Assembly (NCBI RefSeq): GCF_024713975.1
Contig: NC_091094.1
Coordinates: forward strand, 21,662,501 to 21,726,500
DNA from: Paralichthys olivaceus
Lineage: Eukaryota > Chordata > Actinopteri > Pleuronectiformes > Paralichthyidae
DNA: 64,000 nucleotides
Reading direction: 5' to 3'
The notes below the pieces were generated by a model. That model was given only the letters and a program-made list of their open reading frames with translations, did not search any database and was not told the DNA's origin. Below are positions 22,940 to 34,375 of this stretch, piece after piece. Position 1 is the stretch's first letter; each line of letters opens with the position of its first letter. The position numbers were made by a program, and so were the translations under genes.

Positions 22940-23105
22940 TTGCTTTGATTGAAGGTTTTGTCACACTGCCCTGCCAACCTTTCCATGTATCAAGTCTTTA
23001 CTCTGGCGTTTACCTGGCTGCTGGCTGTAGTTTCATATTTACCACACAGACATGAGTGCACGTTATCAATCTTTGATGACAAGAAAGTGAATAAATGCAT
23101 TTTCT
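22940..23105 (+). repeat. Composite repeat module M2, copy 3
   Basis: 'ggctgctggctgtagtttca' is followed by 'tatttaccacacagacatga' and 'caagaaagtgaataaatgca'. It sits just after M1 copy 2, the same order as at 14790-15400. Confidence 0.6.
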
Positions 23106-23779
23106 ATTCATTTAAACTGTTAAATTGATCAGGTGTTAATAAAATCCGGGGCAACTAATTGAAATGAAAGTGTAAAATGGACAGATGATGAACAGAATAT
23201 GAAGAAAACTTAATGAAGTCTTGTACATCACCAAAAATTACAGTCTTGAAAATAACTGTCAAGTTCAGTCAATACAATTCTGGCACATTATAAATAGAAC
23301 CTAAAGCTTGAATAGTATTTATTGCAGACCTGTTGTTTGGAGGTTAATTGTGGCTCAAAGCATGCTACTCTCTTGTGGAATATCTTTCATGTACACCATG
23401 TAAATATTGAACAGATTTGAATTTACTACATGTGAAGTCAACAGTACAAGTCACTTGGTCTGTGTGATTAGAGATTGACTTTTCTAGATTAGACAAGTGT
23501 TTTGGTTACACCCGGCCCGTCTTTATCAGCACCCAGACATCTGGTCCCATGGGTCATGTCAATCTAAGTGTCCAGCAAATGCAAGAGAGAAACTGTCACT
23601 ACAATTGAGCGCTGACAGCTTTGTGATATTTTTAATAGAACTAGTGTTTGCTGTTAACTTTGTTGTAAACTACCTGCTTGTGTGTTCACTGCTGTAATGC
23701 TGTACTCACACCAGGGCTCAGTTTAGAGGCCATGTGATTTCTGTCGCACATTTAATGCAATCCTGAATGTAAACATACG

Positions 23780-23790
23780 CGCACACACAC

Positions 23791-23880
<90 letters not shown>
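23780..23880. repeat. (CA)n microsatellite, about 100 bp
   Basis: A long CA run with two early CG interruptions (cgcgca and cgcaca). Confidence 0.97.
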
Positions 23881-23881
<1 letters not shown>

Positions 23882-24178
23882 GTAGACTGTATAATAATAT
23901 GGATGCCATGTCTCTACTTCCTCCCACTATTCAAAAGTAAAGATCTGGGATTCTACACACGCTGGACCAATAGCAAGTCATCAATCATGATCTTTCATCC
24001 TGTTTTCATGATGGTCAAATTACTAATTATAATGAAAGTTACTGGAAAAACAAAGAGTTGAACATACATCAGATAAGAACAACTTCACATGACAGAAACC
24101 ATCTTTGAGAAAATCTATTTAATATGTAGGCCTACTTTGACTTTTTAGTGTGGTCCATGTCCCAACCATAAACATAAG

Positions 24179-24196
24179 TATATATATATATATATA
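24179..24196. repeat. (TA)n microsatellite
   Basis: Nine TA units, followed shortly by a brief CA run near 24210. Confidence 0.9.
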
Positions 24197-25370
24197 CAAA
24201 ACATACAAACACACACACACAAATTATCCTGTATGTTCCCCAAAAATATGCTATCTTGATTATTTTTCTTCATGGTGTTGTTTGAATGTGAATGTATCAC
24301 CATGCAAATTGAATTATAGAATATATCAATAAATATGAAATATTGAGGTCTATACATTTGCTGCTTTTACTCAATTAATTACCTTAGAATGTATATATTC
24401 TCTTGGTTGGAGCTTATGGTACAGTTACTGCATTAAAAAGCTACCAAATATACTACTGCAAAAAAAAAAAGAAGCTTGGTAACCCCTGGCCTGGGGTGAA
24501 ACTGCAATGACTGCATTTTTTTTTCCCTTGAAGAATTTGACTTTGGAGGAAACCTGTTGTGAAGGGACCCGCATGAGGGACCTGCATGAGGACAACAAAG
24601 TGACACGCACATGGAGTTTCTTCCCTATCTTTATGTAGAGAGTATGGGCTTTCATTTAGAGAGAATTATTTCTTCATTTCACATTCAGTTTGCAGCGCTC
24701 TCTCTTCAAACCCCTGTCATTTCTCTCAAATAGCCCTTGCTTATATGCAAATATTCTCTGCTCCAACTGCTCCAAATCTGTTTGTCTGCAGATATGCTGT
24801 TGCTACACAAATGCACACATCCTTTTTTATAGTTAGTAACTTTGTTTTAACCCCTTCAAAATGTACCTTTGACTGGCACATGCAGGAGGGGACATTTGGG
24901 TGATCAGCCCCTCAATGTCCAATGTGCCTTTTTAGTCAAGGCAAGGCTTTTCTTAGTTGGTTTGTTTTTTAAAGGGCTGCCAGTGGCCATCATTAAGAAG
25001 AACATTTAACAATTAATGAACTTTCATGTGCGTGACATGCCCTTGGATGCCCAGCTGGTGAAAATAAAGTACAGGGTTAAGGTCACTTCTGGAAAAATTC
25101 TGTTGCTTAAATTCTGTTTTGAAATCTTGTACCATGAGCCCATCACTAACTTTGAGCGTGTCAGTGCACGGCTCTGTTTCAAAGGTTATCATGATGGGTG
25201 GGTAATGGTTTCTAATTTACAAACAGGGAATATTTGAGAGAGGATTCATGGCTTTGAGGGAACGCATTACAGGATTTACTTCTCTCAAACTGAACGACCA
25301 CAGTGTAAAATAGAGATTGGACTCCATGCATGAAGTGATATAGTTATAGGGATTGTTGTATATTGAATTT

Positions 25371-25416
25371 CTGCCAATAGATCCCTTTCACTTAAAATCT
25401 AACAGAACCTTTAAGA
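25371..25416. mobile_element. MITE right-end fragment
   Basis: The sequence 'caatagatccctttcactta' followed by a degenerate 'aatctaacagaacctttaa' resembles the right end of the MITE at 47798-48174. No left end was found nearby. Confidence 0.4.
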
Positions 25417-26400
25417 AACAGTAGTAATCATCTGACTATTAGATGCAAACTTAAATCAAACCAAACCTATGATCATCTTAAAACATTCTACTACATTTTA
25501 TGTGATCTAGTTGTATTTGTGGCTTTGTATTGTATCGTATTGCTTGTTTTTATCATAGGTTTGCTGTATAGTTATTGTACATATAATGCACATGAATTAT
25601 CCATAGATAATCATTTAAGATAGTTCAAGATCATTTTATTTAATTCAGGTTGTTTTTTACACTGTAAATGAGCCAGGCCTAAATAGTTGCCAAGCTAAGC
25701 AACACCATTTGGACACAACCAAACCTTGCTGCAATTTAACAAGCACTGGTATTGGAATTCTCTGTGGCCTGTGACTCCTTCTTGCACAGGATACACACTG
25801 TTTTCATGCATGTGCTTACTTAAAACAACCAGAACTCTGCCTTTTTATGATATAGCAAGTAGGTGGTAATATACAGTCAAATCAAACTTCACTGTTAAAC
25901 TGTTTTTGTGAGGAGAAGCCACACTTGACTGTTCTCTGTGGGTGCATCCATGTAGAATGTAGGTGCTCCCAGTAGGCACTGATCATTGCTTACCTGGCAG
26001 TGTTCCTCTCCTGCTCCTCCCTGCAACTTGCACTTTATGCACACCAATTCTAAAGCTGCCTTTTTGAAAACTAAACGTGGGCTTGGTGCTGCGTGGGCGA
26101 GGAGGCGATGCAGACCTCTGCAGTATAGGAAAGGGAAGGTTATGTATGTGGGATGAGGCCTGCAGGGCAAAGTCATTCAGCAGCACTTAAAACCAAGAGA
26201 GAACAATCGGGCCGCTGCTACTGCTCGTTTTCACGATCTTTACATTTAAATATAACTTCTGGTTCAAAATGAAATAACATTAAAACTTCAAACATTGTTC
26301 TGACAATAATCAGCCCATTAAGACAGACGGGGCCTTATATTTTGCAAGTAGAGAGCGCCCTCTGACGTTAGGATTAGATAATGCGTTTTTTTTTTTTTTT

Positions 26401-26466
26401 AAAGCTCTGTTAGGAGAGTTTTAGACTGAAGATCTGAAGGTCCCTGGTTTAATCCAGGGTGTCTGC
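26401..26466 (+). pseudogene. tRNA-Phe pseudogene
   Basis: The anticodon arm 'ttagactgaagatctgaagg' and most of the T arm 'tccctggtttaatccaggg' match the intact tRNA-Phe genes 0.4 and 1.4 kb downstream. The 5' acceptor strand is gone, replaced by a T-run/AAA, and the D arm is altered (GCTCTGTTAGGAGAG). The B box reads GGTTTAATCC instead of GGTTCGATCC. Confidence 0.8.
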
Positions 26467-26772
26467 AGGGGAACATTACACCTTTAATTATACAGACCTA
26501 AGTAGACTACATACAAGTAGAAACATTTATGTTCACTATGATTTCATTCAAGACCAAAATGTTTTATTTTGTTCTTGAATTTCACACAGTAAATATCTCT
26601 TAACAAATGTGGGGGTGTGGTCTATGTGAGTCACTTTAGGGGTCCTTGATGTGCCAACGTTTGAGAACCACTAACTTTAATATTAAACATATTTAAACTA
26701 ATTGAAAATAAACGAACCTATAATCCACATTAACACATCGAGTCGTCAGTGTTGCTGGTGCATCTCTTATAA

Positions 26773-26845
26773 GCCGAAATAGCTCAGTTGGGAGAGCGTT
26801 AGACTGAAGATCTAAAGGTCCCTGGTTCGATCCCGGGTTTCGGCA
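26773..26845 (+). tRNA. tRNA-Phe (GAA)
   Basis: A 73-base cloverleaf. The acceptor GCCGAAA pairs with TTTCGGC, with discriminator A. The D arm is GCTC/GAGC with the A box TAGCTCAGTTGG. The anticodon loop CTGAAGA gives GAA. The T arm CCTGG/CCGGG encloses TTCGATC (B box). CCA is not encoded, as normal for eukaryotes. A TTTT stretch about 10 bases downstream could stop RNA polymerase III. Confidence 0.97.
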
Positions 26846-27826
26846 GTGGGACTTTGGAATTTTACCTAGAAAAATGTTGTATATTTCCGCTATCCCAGAC
26901 AATCCTACACATAAGTTTAGTTCTTAAAGTACACATATAAAAGAGATCAAATAACCGAAATAATGAAGTTTATAATTAAGTTATTGATCTATTTATTTCA
27001 GCAAAGCCACAGATTGAATATATTTCAAAATGTGTTCTTTATTCATGAATACTGTGTACCTTTGAAAACTGAAATTCTCAACACACATTCTAATATTTAG
27101 TGTTAGTTTTGGTGGAAATGTAGTCAGCGTGTCACAGGAGGGTTGGGAGTAGTGAATTCACAAGAGATCAGTTCTTTCAATCTCAACATGCAGGGTTTTG
27201 GTTTGAGTTTTGATTTTTTATGAGTTAACTACATTTCATCTGCTTTAAAATCCTTAACTATCTGTGTGGTCTCCTTCAATTTAATCCTGAATTTGAGCTG
27301 GTTCATGAGACTTTGTGGTGAGATAAAAATGTCATTATGATGTAGTCAATGGATAAAATGCCAGTAGATTTAAATGCTAAACCAAATATGTGTGTCTCTT
27401 AAGAAGCTTTTCCAGCATTAACACTGACCATGGACCAGTGGACCTCACGGGGACCAAAGCCCAGACCAAAGGTCAGATGACAGCTGTGGTTAGGTTGAGG
27501 TTATGGTGAGGGATGGATTGGTCATGATTACGGTTATGCAGTGATAGTGCTATCAGTTGACTTCACCACATTGTAACTGGAGTGTGACATGATGCTATTT
27601 GCTCCTTCTAAGAAGCAGCTTTTAGATTAATGGGGCAAAAACAGCTCAAGTTTGGGAACACACCCGCCTACACTGTATGTTATGTTAGAAGGCCCTCTGC
27701 TGGGTAAAAAAAAAAGAAATATAATGAGTTCCTCTCAAAAACGTTGTAAAAAATCATTACTGAAATCAACTTGAGAGTGCCCTCTAAGGTTACCATTCCT
27801 TAGTACTGCCTATGTATTCCCTCCAG
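26846..27826. other. Spacer between the two tRNA-Phe genes
   Basis: No coding sequence or clear repeat unit is seen in about 980 bp of AT-rich DNA. The flanks of the two tRNA genes do not look alike, so the duplication did not carry long flanking DNA or is old. Confidence 0.6.
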
Positions 27827-27899
27827 GCCGAAATAGCTCAGTTGGGAGAGCGTTAGACTGAAGATCTAAAGGTCCCTGGTTCGATCCCGGGTTTCGGCA
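27827..27899 (+). tRNA. tRNA-Phe (GAA), second copy
   Basis: Identical over all 73 bases to the copy at 26773-26845, including A box, anticodon loop and B box. No T4 run follows at once; the first is near 27913. Confidence 0.97.
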
Positions 27900-29879
27900 G
27901 GGATGATCTACTTTTACCAGTAATCAGTGAAGAGTAAACTCATGGCTTTCTACATTTGGAGCCTAACATATAACTGAAGTGTATTCGACAGATCTTCATC
28001 CTCATTCAGTGCAGAGCAATACATTCAGAAATACACCCTATGTGATCCATTTCACATGCTCCATGCAATTAATGACTAATGTCAACTCGCATTTTTTGTG
28101 CTTATAGTATAAGTATGTACCATTGTAGAGTATTTATTATTTAGAATGAGCAATAATTCATATTTCCAGACTTGAAACGCTTGTGAAATGATGAATTAAC
28201 CACCAATTATTTTTGAATTTAACCTAAATCAACTTTCAAAAATAATTATAGTGTATTTATTTATTATTAAATAAATGTTAACTAGGAGGAAACATTTTGA
28301 AGGATAATCACATTTAGCAGTAGTACATTTAAAAGCCAATAGATGGCGTAATAGCGTTTCAGCCAGCCCGGTCAAGTAAACAGTGAAGAGCCGGAGAAGA
28401 CTGTAAACAATATATTGATATTTTTTAATGGCAAACTCAAAGCCTACCTTTGAATTTGGGCTTTAATGGGATTCGATCTATTAATTTATATATCTCATGT
28501 TGTTTAAGACATATATCCCTTTTTTCTATCATATTTAATTCATCCAATTATGTACTTACCTTTTTAGTATTATATTATTTTATCTCTATCATTTTAACTT
28601 TCTTTGCCTTTGATGTGTCCTCATTTCAAAATTATGAGCTTTCCGACAATATTTCCTCAGTTCCTGGTATTTCTCTTTTTTTGCTCTGTATGTGGATAGG
28701 GATGGATGGAGGGGTGGGGTGTTACTTGTATTGCTTTCATTCTATAAATCACTTTGTGTTGTGTTGTTTGTGTGAAAAGTGCGTTTCAAATAAATGCTGG
28801 TTGATTGAACAAGATTATTGGTTTAGATATAATGACTCAATTCCAGGCATATTTCAAAACACTACATGCCTGCAGTGGGTGGCTTTGGACAATAATCTCA
28901 TAAATGCTTTTTACCTGCATGTACATTTGAGTGATGGATGAAAAATATGCCAAATGTAAAATCAGCTAAGAACTGTTGAATAACTGTGGCTACTGAGAGA
29001 AAAACAATACTTAATAATAGTCACAAACTTTGAAGCATATTGAGGAGGTAGCAGAGAAGAATTTATGAGAGGAGTTTGATCCATTGGGTTTTAGTCAGGT
29101 CCAGTTGAACAAGTTTGGCACAAATTAAATTATTATGTAAGTGTATGTGTTACATACTGTATTTAGGTCACATCAGACCTCGGATCATGCCCGGGGAGCA
29201 TCAGCAGGACTGTGGCGGGTTTATAGGACGTCCTTTGATACGTTTGGGGATTCTGGCCTCAGATGTTCTAACCTGTCTGGGTGTGAGCCCAGGCCTGAGG
29301 AGGCAAGACAGCCCACAGTCCAAAGAGGCCACAGGGCACCAAACAGGGATTTGCGTCATTCGCATTGAAACCTGAATGAATGGCCACCCGGCTCTCTGTG
29401 GTGATGTGCTAATCAGTAGAGCAAGATAATGAACAGACAGAAAGTGGTTCAGAGAACTAATGATGCAGGGGATTGAACGGAGGGGATAGAAAAGGTGCAA
29501 TATGTTCCAGTGTGCTGCAGGGAAACTGTTAGAGTGTGTACATGTGTTTACAGTGTCCACAGACTCACACTCACCAAGAAAAGACAACAATTGAAGGAAG
29601 AAAAATAACACAGGGAAACTTTATTGGTGATAATTTGGATCCACTTTATGCCTGATAGAAACAGTAGTAACAGAACTTCCTTCTACAGTTCACCTTGCCT
29701 TCCTTTTTAGGAGTAGAATTATTATTACAGTGGTCAAAGAAACAGGCAAGAGCTGGAAAAAACAGGATAAAGATAAATGGTAGAACTGCATCTACTAACA
29801 ATGATAGTAATCGCAGTTTGATTTTCAAAACTGCTGGAGTCTCACATACATCAATAGCATCTGCCTTTGTTGCTTTTGT

Positions 29880-29985
29880 TAAGATTAAGATTAAGATTCC
29901 TATTTTTGGTCGCACACACAGCATGCAACATGCAAACATGGGGAAATTTGACCTCTGTATTTAACCCCTGCCAATCAAGCTGAGA
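29880..29985. repeat. Interspersed repeat fragment
   Basis: 'ggtcgcacacacagcatgca' followed by 'gaaatttgacctctgtattt' and 'aacccctgcca' resembles a common fish repeat whose hallmark is 'tgacctctgcatttaaccc'. It follows three AAGATT units. Confidence 0.4.
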
Positions 29986-30114
29986 AGACTTAAAGGTGTT
30001 ATTCAACTTGAATTTTATAAAAATGTTTATTGGTAAATGTGTTGGTGGTCATGTTCATTTCTTGGCATCTTTAGGATTTGTTATTTAGAAATCATTTGTA
30101 TGCATCTGCGCTGT

Positions 30115-30560
30115 TTTTGGATTGTCCGTCTATCTGTCCATCTCATTCTTGTGAAGAATATCTTAAAAAATGCATCAGGGGAATATCTTCAAACTTGGTA
30201 AAAATGTGAAATTGGGCTCAAGGATTAACTGTTTACAGGTTGGTGGTCAAAGGTCAAGGTCACTGTGACACAAAACCCTTTTTTGGCCTTTTGAACGTGC
30301 TTTTACTTCCTCAGATAATCCTTTCAAATTTGGCACAGACGTTCACTTAGACTCACAGATTAAATAATATCATTTGAGTGGTCAAAGGTCAAGGTCACAG
30401 TGGCCTCGCAAAAAAACATTTTCCCCTCTTGAACATGATATCGCAAGTCTATATTTAGAGAATTTCCTCAAATTTTGACCAGTTATCACTGTGGACTCAA
30501 GCATTAACTGATGAGTTTCAGTGGTCAAAGGTCATGGGGACCTCATATGGGTCTCAAAAA
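30115..30560 (+). repeat. Internally repeated element with RGGTCA direct repeats
   Basis: Three diverged units of about 120-140 bp each carry 'ggtcaaaggtca', at about 30243, 30380 and 30523. Each is preceded by a 'tttcaaatttggcaca'-like or 'ttcaaacttggta'-like phrase. The layout matches a widespread marine-animal repeat as I recall it. Each AGGTCAAAGGTCA is a DR1 half-site pair. Confidence 0.7.
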
Positions 30561-31509
30561 ACTGCACTGGTTTGGTGGAGCCATACAACCACAGGGTGGA
30601 AAATCAAATATTCTTTTAATTCTGTAATGTAAACATTTTTCTGTTAATGAAACAAACTATGTGATTGTGTTGTTTAAAAAACATGAGTTTGTAATATCCA
30701 GTGCTGTCCATTATGTAAGATTGCTCTGTAATGCTCCCTTTTCACTTTGGTTTGCACTCTGTGTTTTCACTGCTGCACTTTGGTTTCCTGGTGGCTTTTG
30801 TTCTTGCAGCTCTTGTCGAGTTACAAAGAATTCCTGAAGGTGCCAGTCAAGCTCTAAAACGTTTCAGTTTGAAAGAAAACTCACAGGTGGAGATTGGTCC
30901 AGACAATCGAGCGGATGGATGGGAGCGGTGGGAGGATGTATTTGCTCTAATTAATCAAAACTCTATTCAGTCTGGTTCCATTTCAAAGCAACTACCAAAG
31001 AAGTCTGAGACAATTTTGGCTTCACTCTGAATCTTATGTAACTGAAGCAGTAGCATTACTCATTTCTGTCCTGTTTGCATTAACAGGTTTCCTTCCAAGT
31101 AATAGAATGGTTGATGAAATGTTGCCAGGCTATATGGAGCCTTGCCTCAACCTAAATATTCATTATAGAGTAGAAAGTCAGTTTTGTGAGGAAGTCATTT
31201 GCAATGTTACAGACTGATGGTAAGTACTGCTTTAGTCAGCTGTGTGACATTTGTCCACAGTGCCGCAGACCCAACTTCCCACAAAACTGCATTAACTCCC
31301 TATAAAACAGCTGTAGAGTGGATTCAAACAGTAAAGTTGTGGATTATCAAACAATAAACTGGAAGACACTAAGACGTCTCTAGAGGTTGGTGAAATTCCA
31401 AAGTCAGTGGTTTTTATGGGCTCATTGATGTGATGTAATTTGATCCACTGTTAACAATTAATGTAGGTTAGTAGAGGTTATGTTTTCATTGCTGAATCTA
31501 CTGATCTAA

Positions 31510-31580
31510 AGAAGCGAGGGGCGGATTCAGGATTTGTTTTTTCACCTTCTTTATAAATGTAGGATTTTCTTTGTGATACG
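31510..31580 (+). repeat. Interspersed repeat, family R1, fragment
   Basis: 'gaggggcggattcaggattt' followed by a T-rich stretch and 'ctttataaatg' matches the middle of the R1 family only. Confidence 0.4.
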
Positions 31581-34210
31581 AGTAGATTTTTGAAATTTCC
31601 CAGGGCTCATGCCCGACTCCCTTACTGAAATGACTTACTTGTGTATTAAAGGGATTGTTATTTCCTTTACACGTTTGCCTTTTCTGGTTTGACGTGTCAT
31701 AATGTCTGCTATTTGAGCACCTCTCTGCTTTTTTTCAAGCAGTGTTGTACTGTCCAAACCCCACACATCTTGCTTTACACAAATGGATGCCTCTGCCATC
31801 ATCACCAGGTTGTCAAACATGTTAATGAACGAGTTCAGTTTGTTGACACAAGAATACAAAGTTACACGCCTTGCATAGCGTGCAAATGAATGTGGCTCTA
31901 CGTGTTTCTGTTGTCACAGGGAGTTTAGTAATTAATATGTTTTATCTGTTGCATAACTCCATGAAGTGTGTCCCTACACTGGAGGGATCATGGACAGTAT
32001 GCTACTTATTTTCTGAAATGGAGTTGTTGTGGAGCTCTTGTGACATAACCCCACAATGATGCATGTGACAAGGAAAGGTTGTCTGAGGGGACACAGTACG
32101 AACTCTCTTTTGTCCTTTGAGAAAAAAAGGGAGGCATTGTCTTCTCAGACTGACTGAGTAGAAAGTAGTGAACCCACTCATGGTTTCTTGAATAAGCTCC
32201 AAGGACATTGGGTAGGGAGGCTTGTGTCTCTGTGTTGTTCTGAGTAGATGGTCGTTCAGATTGGTGTTGTTCTTTCTCTGCCCTTCACTGACCTTTATAA
32301 ATGCCTGGGCGATAATCTACGTCATTAAATCAAAGACGCAATTTAAAGGCATTTGCCTGATCTCTTCACTGAAACATAATGCTTGATTCTGAGAAATCAA
32401 TTCAAATATTGTTAAATTTTTGTTCATGCTGTGGTACAATCATCCTGCCAATAAACTGACTGAAAAAAGCATTTCTCAAGGGAACTAATTAAAATAATCT
32501 AAGATTTTTAGAATAACAATTGTTTTGTTATTTTGAGTAAGCATACTCCCTGGGTGAGGATGTAATACTTGTTGTCTAGATTTTGTAAACCTTCACATCC
32601 TACCTCTCAGTCCAGATCTGGAGGGTCACATACAGGGTCTGTGCAGTTTGCTGAACCCCTGTATTGCATGCTCAGAGCCTGGTGAAGATCTCTGATATCA
32701 TTCACCACAGAATGACACAACTAGATGCCCCAGTCCAGGATACATGCTCCAACTGTGTTTGTGCTTCTACATTTCATATATTTCCCCCCTTAAGTCACAG
32801 CGGTCACAAGGGTCAATGCTTGAGGTTATGGTATTTACCTAATGCACCATGCCCTCATGTGTCAACAGAGAAGCCACACTTTCCAATTACAATATTGTTG
32901 AGTTGCCGCACTGGTTCTCTCCTCCACCTCTGGTTTTAATGTGAATCATTGTCAGTGCATATTTGAACGTGTGTGTGTTTTCTTACTTGAGTGGTGCATC
33001 TGTTTTCCCACCATCTGTCAAGGCTTTAACGAATGAGGAAATTCAAAAAATGAAGCCAAGTAATATATCTAAGAGAGAAAGTAAGGTGACAAGTAATGAC
33101 TGGAGGGTTGGTTCCAGCAAGACAGCTCAATCAAACACAGGAACCCCACCCCCACACACACTCAAACTGAAAAACCTGCTGGCAGGATTGAGTGTCCCTC
33201 TGAAGCATTTATCTAATGATATCTGTCTGGAGCCTGGCTTCTTGTTTACCCCTACTCTCTCTCTGCAGACTCGAGTTCATGGCCAGTTATGTAACTCTGC
33301 TCCTCAGCCATGGTAGAAGATGTGACAACATCATTGCCCTGGAAGAAAATGCTGTTCCTCCTTTTCCCCATAAAAGATGTGATCACACTCTAGTAACCAT
33401 TTTATTCTGTGCATAAGAAGGACTTTTTAACCTGTGCAGTGTGGTGGATAAAATACAGAAATACTGCAGTAGCAATAACACACTGGAGAGAGAGCACAAG
33501 AATAATGCACTGGTCGAGGAGGATATCAAGAACTGGTGCTCAATAATTAAGAAGTCAATTATAACCAAAATTACCATGGCATGCTGCTTTGCAAACTTCA
33601 AAAGGTTTTAAGAAAAGGACTTGGGCAAACGAGATTTAACTCAGAGCCTTCGTCAGGGCATGGTAAACAGATAGCTGCTCGAATGTAAAACTGATGTCAG
33701 CTGCCAAGATTTTGTTAATAGTAGGTGTGTACGTATTTGGGTAGTTCCCAACAAAGCATCAAAAGAGACATCCGCATTCACATCTGTATTTATATAACAT
33801 AATCATTGTTGAATGGAAGTAGAAAGGTTCCACATTTTAATGTCTAATCTGAATCTTTAGTAAGTCATAGTGGAGTAAACAGTAGAATCGCTAAATCTAA
33901 CACCGTCTTGTTATTTTATTGTTCATTTTCATCTTAATCTACGTATTTAGGTAAGGAGAAGGAAACTACTAATATGTAGAAAATCCTGGTGAAATAAAAT
34001 CAAGTAATAAGGACTTCTCATTTTAAGAAGTGGTACTAAAATGGCTTTGTGTAAACATACTTATTAGTGTTATATACAGCTGCATGGTAACTACATTTAA
34101 TCTCCTGCTGATACTACTACTACTTTCCTTTTGGTCTAAATAATGTATTTACGTACATATCCTAAGATATTTGAAAGTATGACGTGCCCTGCATCCTCCA
34201 GCATGTGGCC

Positions 34211-34300
34211 CGTCTTTATGTAAAGACGCCCCCACCCCTTCCTCTCTGCCGTCGCCATGGCAACCAAACATTACTTCCGGAGCAACGACCAATCAGAGCC
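34211..34300 (+). promoter_or_regulatory. ip6k2: Probable ip6k2 core promoter with X-box, ETS and CCAAT motifs
   Basis: An 8-bp-arm inverted repeat (CGTCTTTA TG TAAAGACG) lies at 34211-34228. A full RFX X-box match, GTCGCCATGGCAAC, is at 34251-34264, an ETS site ACTTCCGG at 34273-34280, and a CCAAT box (CCAATCAG, NF-Y) at 34289-34296. Several CpGs occur. There is no TATA box. This mix is typical of housekeeping promoters. Assignment to ip6k2 is inferred from strand and from the absence of another gene to the right. Confidence 0.6.
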
Positions 34301-34375
34301 GACTGCCAACACCGGAAAATACACACTTGAAAATGAAATGGGTTTCGAGGAGAAGAAGCAGCAGTGGAAGCGCAG
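34257..34375 (+). other. ip6k2: Probable first exon of ip6k2 (leader), containing an open frame
   Basis: The stretch ends in a good donor, AGCGCAG|GTATGT at 34376. From ATG 34257 (context gccATGG) the frame stays open for 39 codons plus two bases up to the donor, beginning MATKHYFRSND. I cannot match it to any protein. If transcription starts inside the promoter cluster, this ATG may not be in the mRNA. The true 5' end is unknown. Confidence 0.45.

Larger units (their letters stand above)
21367..26400. other. gpr22 3' flank and intergenic repeats
   Basis: No coding sequence is recognised. No poly(A) signal is decisive: ATTAAA near 21984 and AATAAA near 23090 are candidates, the latter inside a repeat. 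It contains composite repeats at 22160-23105, a perfect palindrome at 22201, long CA and TA microsatellites, and a MITE end fragment at 25371-25416. Confidence 0.5.
27900..34210. other. Intergenic, tRNA-Phe to ip6k2 promoter
   Basis: No recognisable coding sequence. The 163-codon frame at 28450-28941 is very rich in F, L, I and Y from AT-rich DNA, matches nothing I know, and overlaps a repeat-like tail near 28750-28800. Repeats are at 29880-29985, 30115-30560 and 31510-31580. Confidence 0.5.

Noticed and set aside
28450-28941. 163-codon open frame on the + strand
   Set aside because: The composition is dominated by F, L, I and Y from AT-rich DNA. There is no domain, no orderly transmembrane pattern and no splice context, and it runs into a repeat-like tail.
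29115-29375. Possible coding exon in two overlapping + frames around 29.2 kb
   Set aside because: The block is more GC-rich than its surroundings, but neither frame resembles a known protein and no convincing acceptor and donor pair flanks it.
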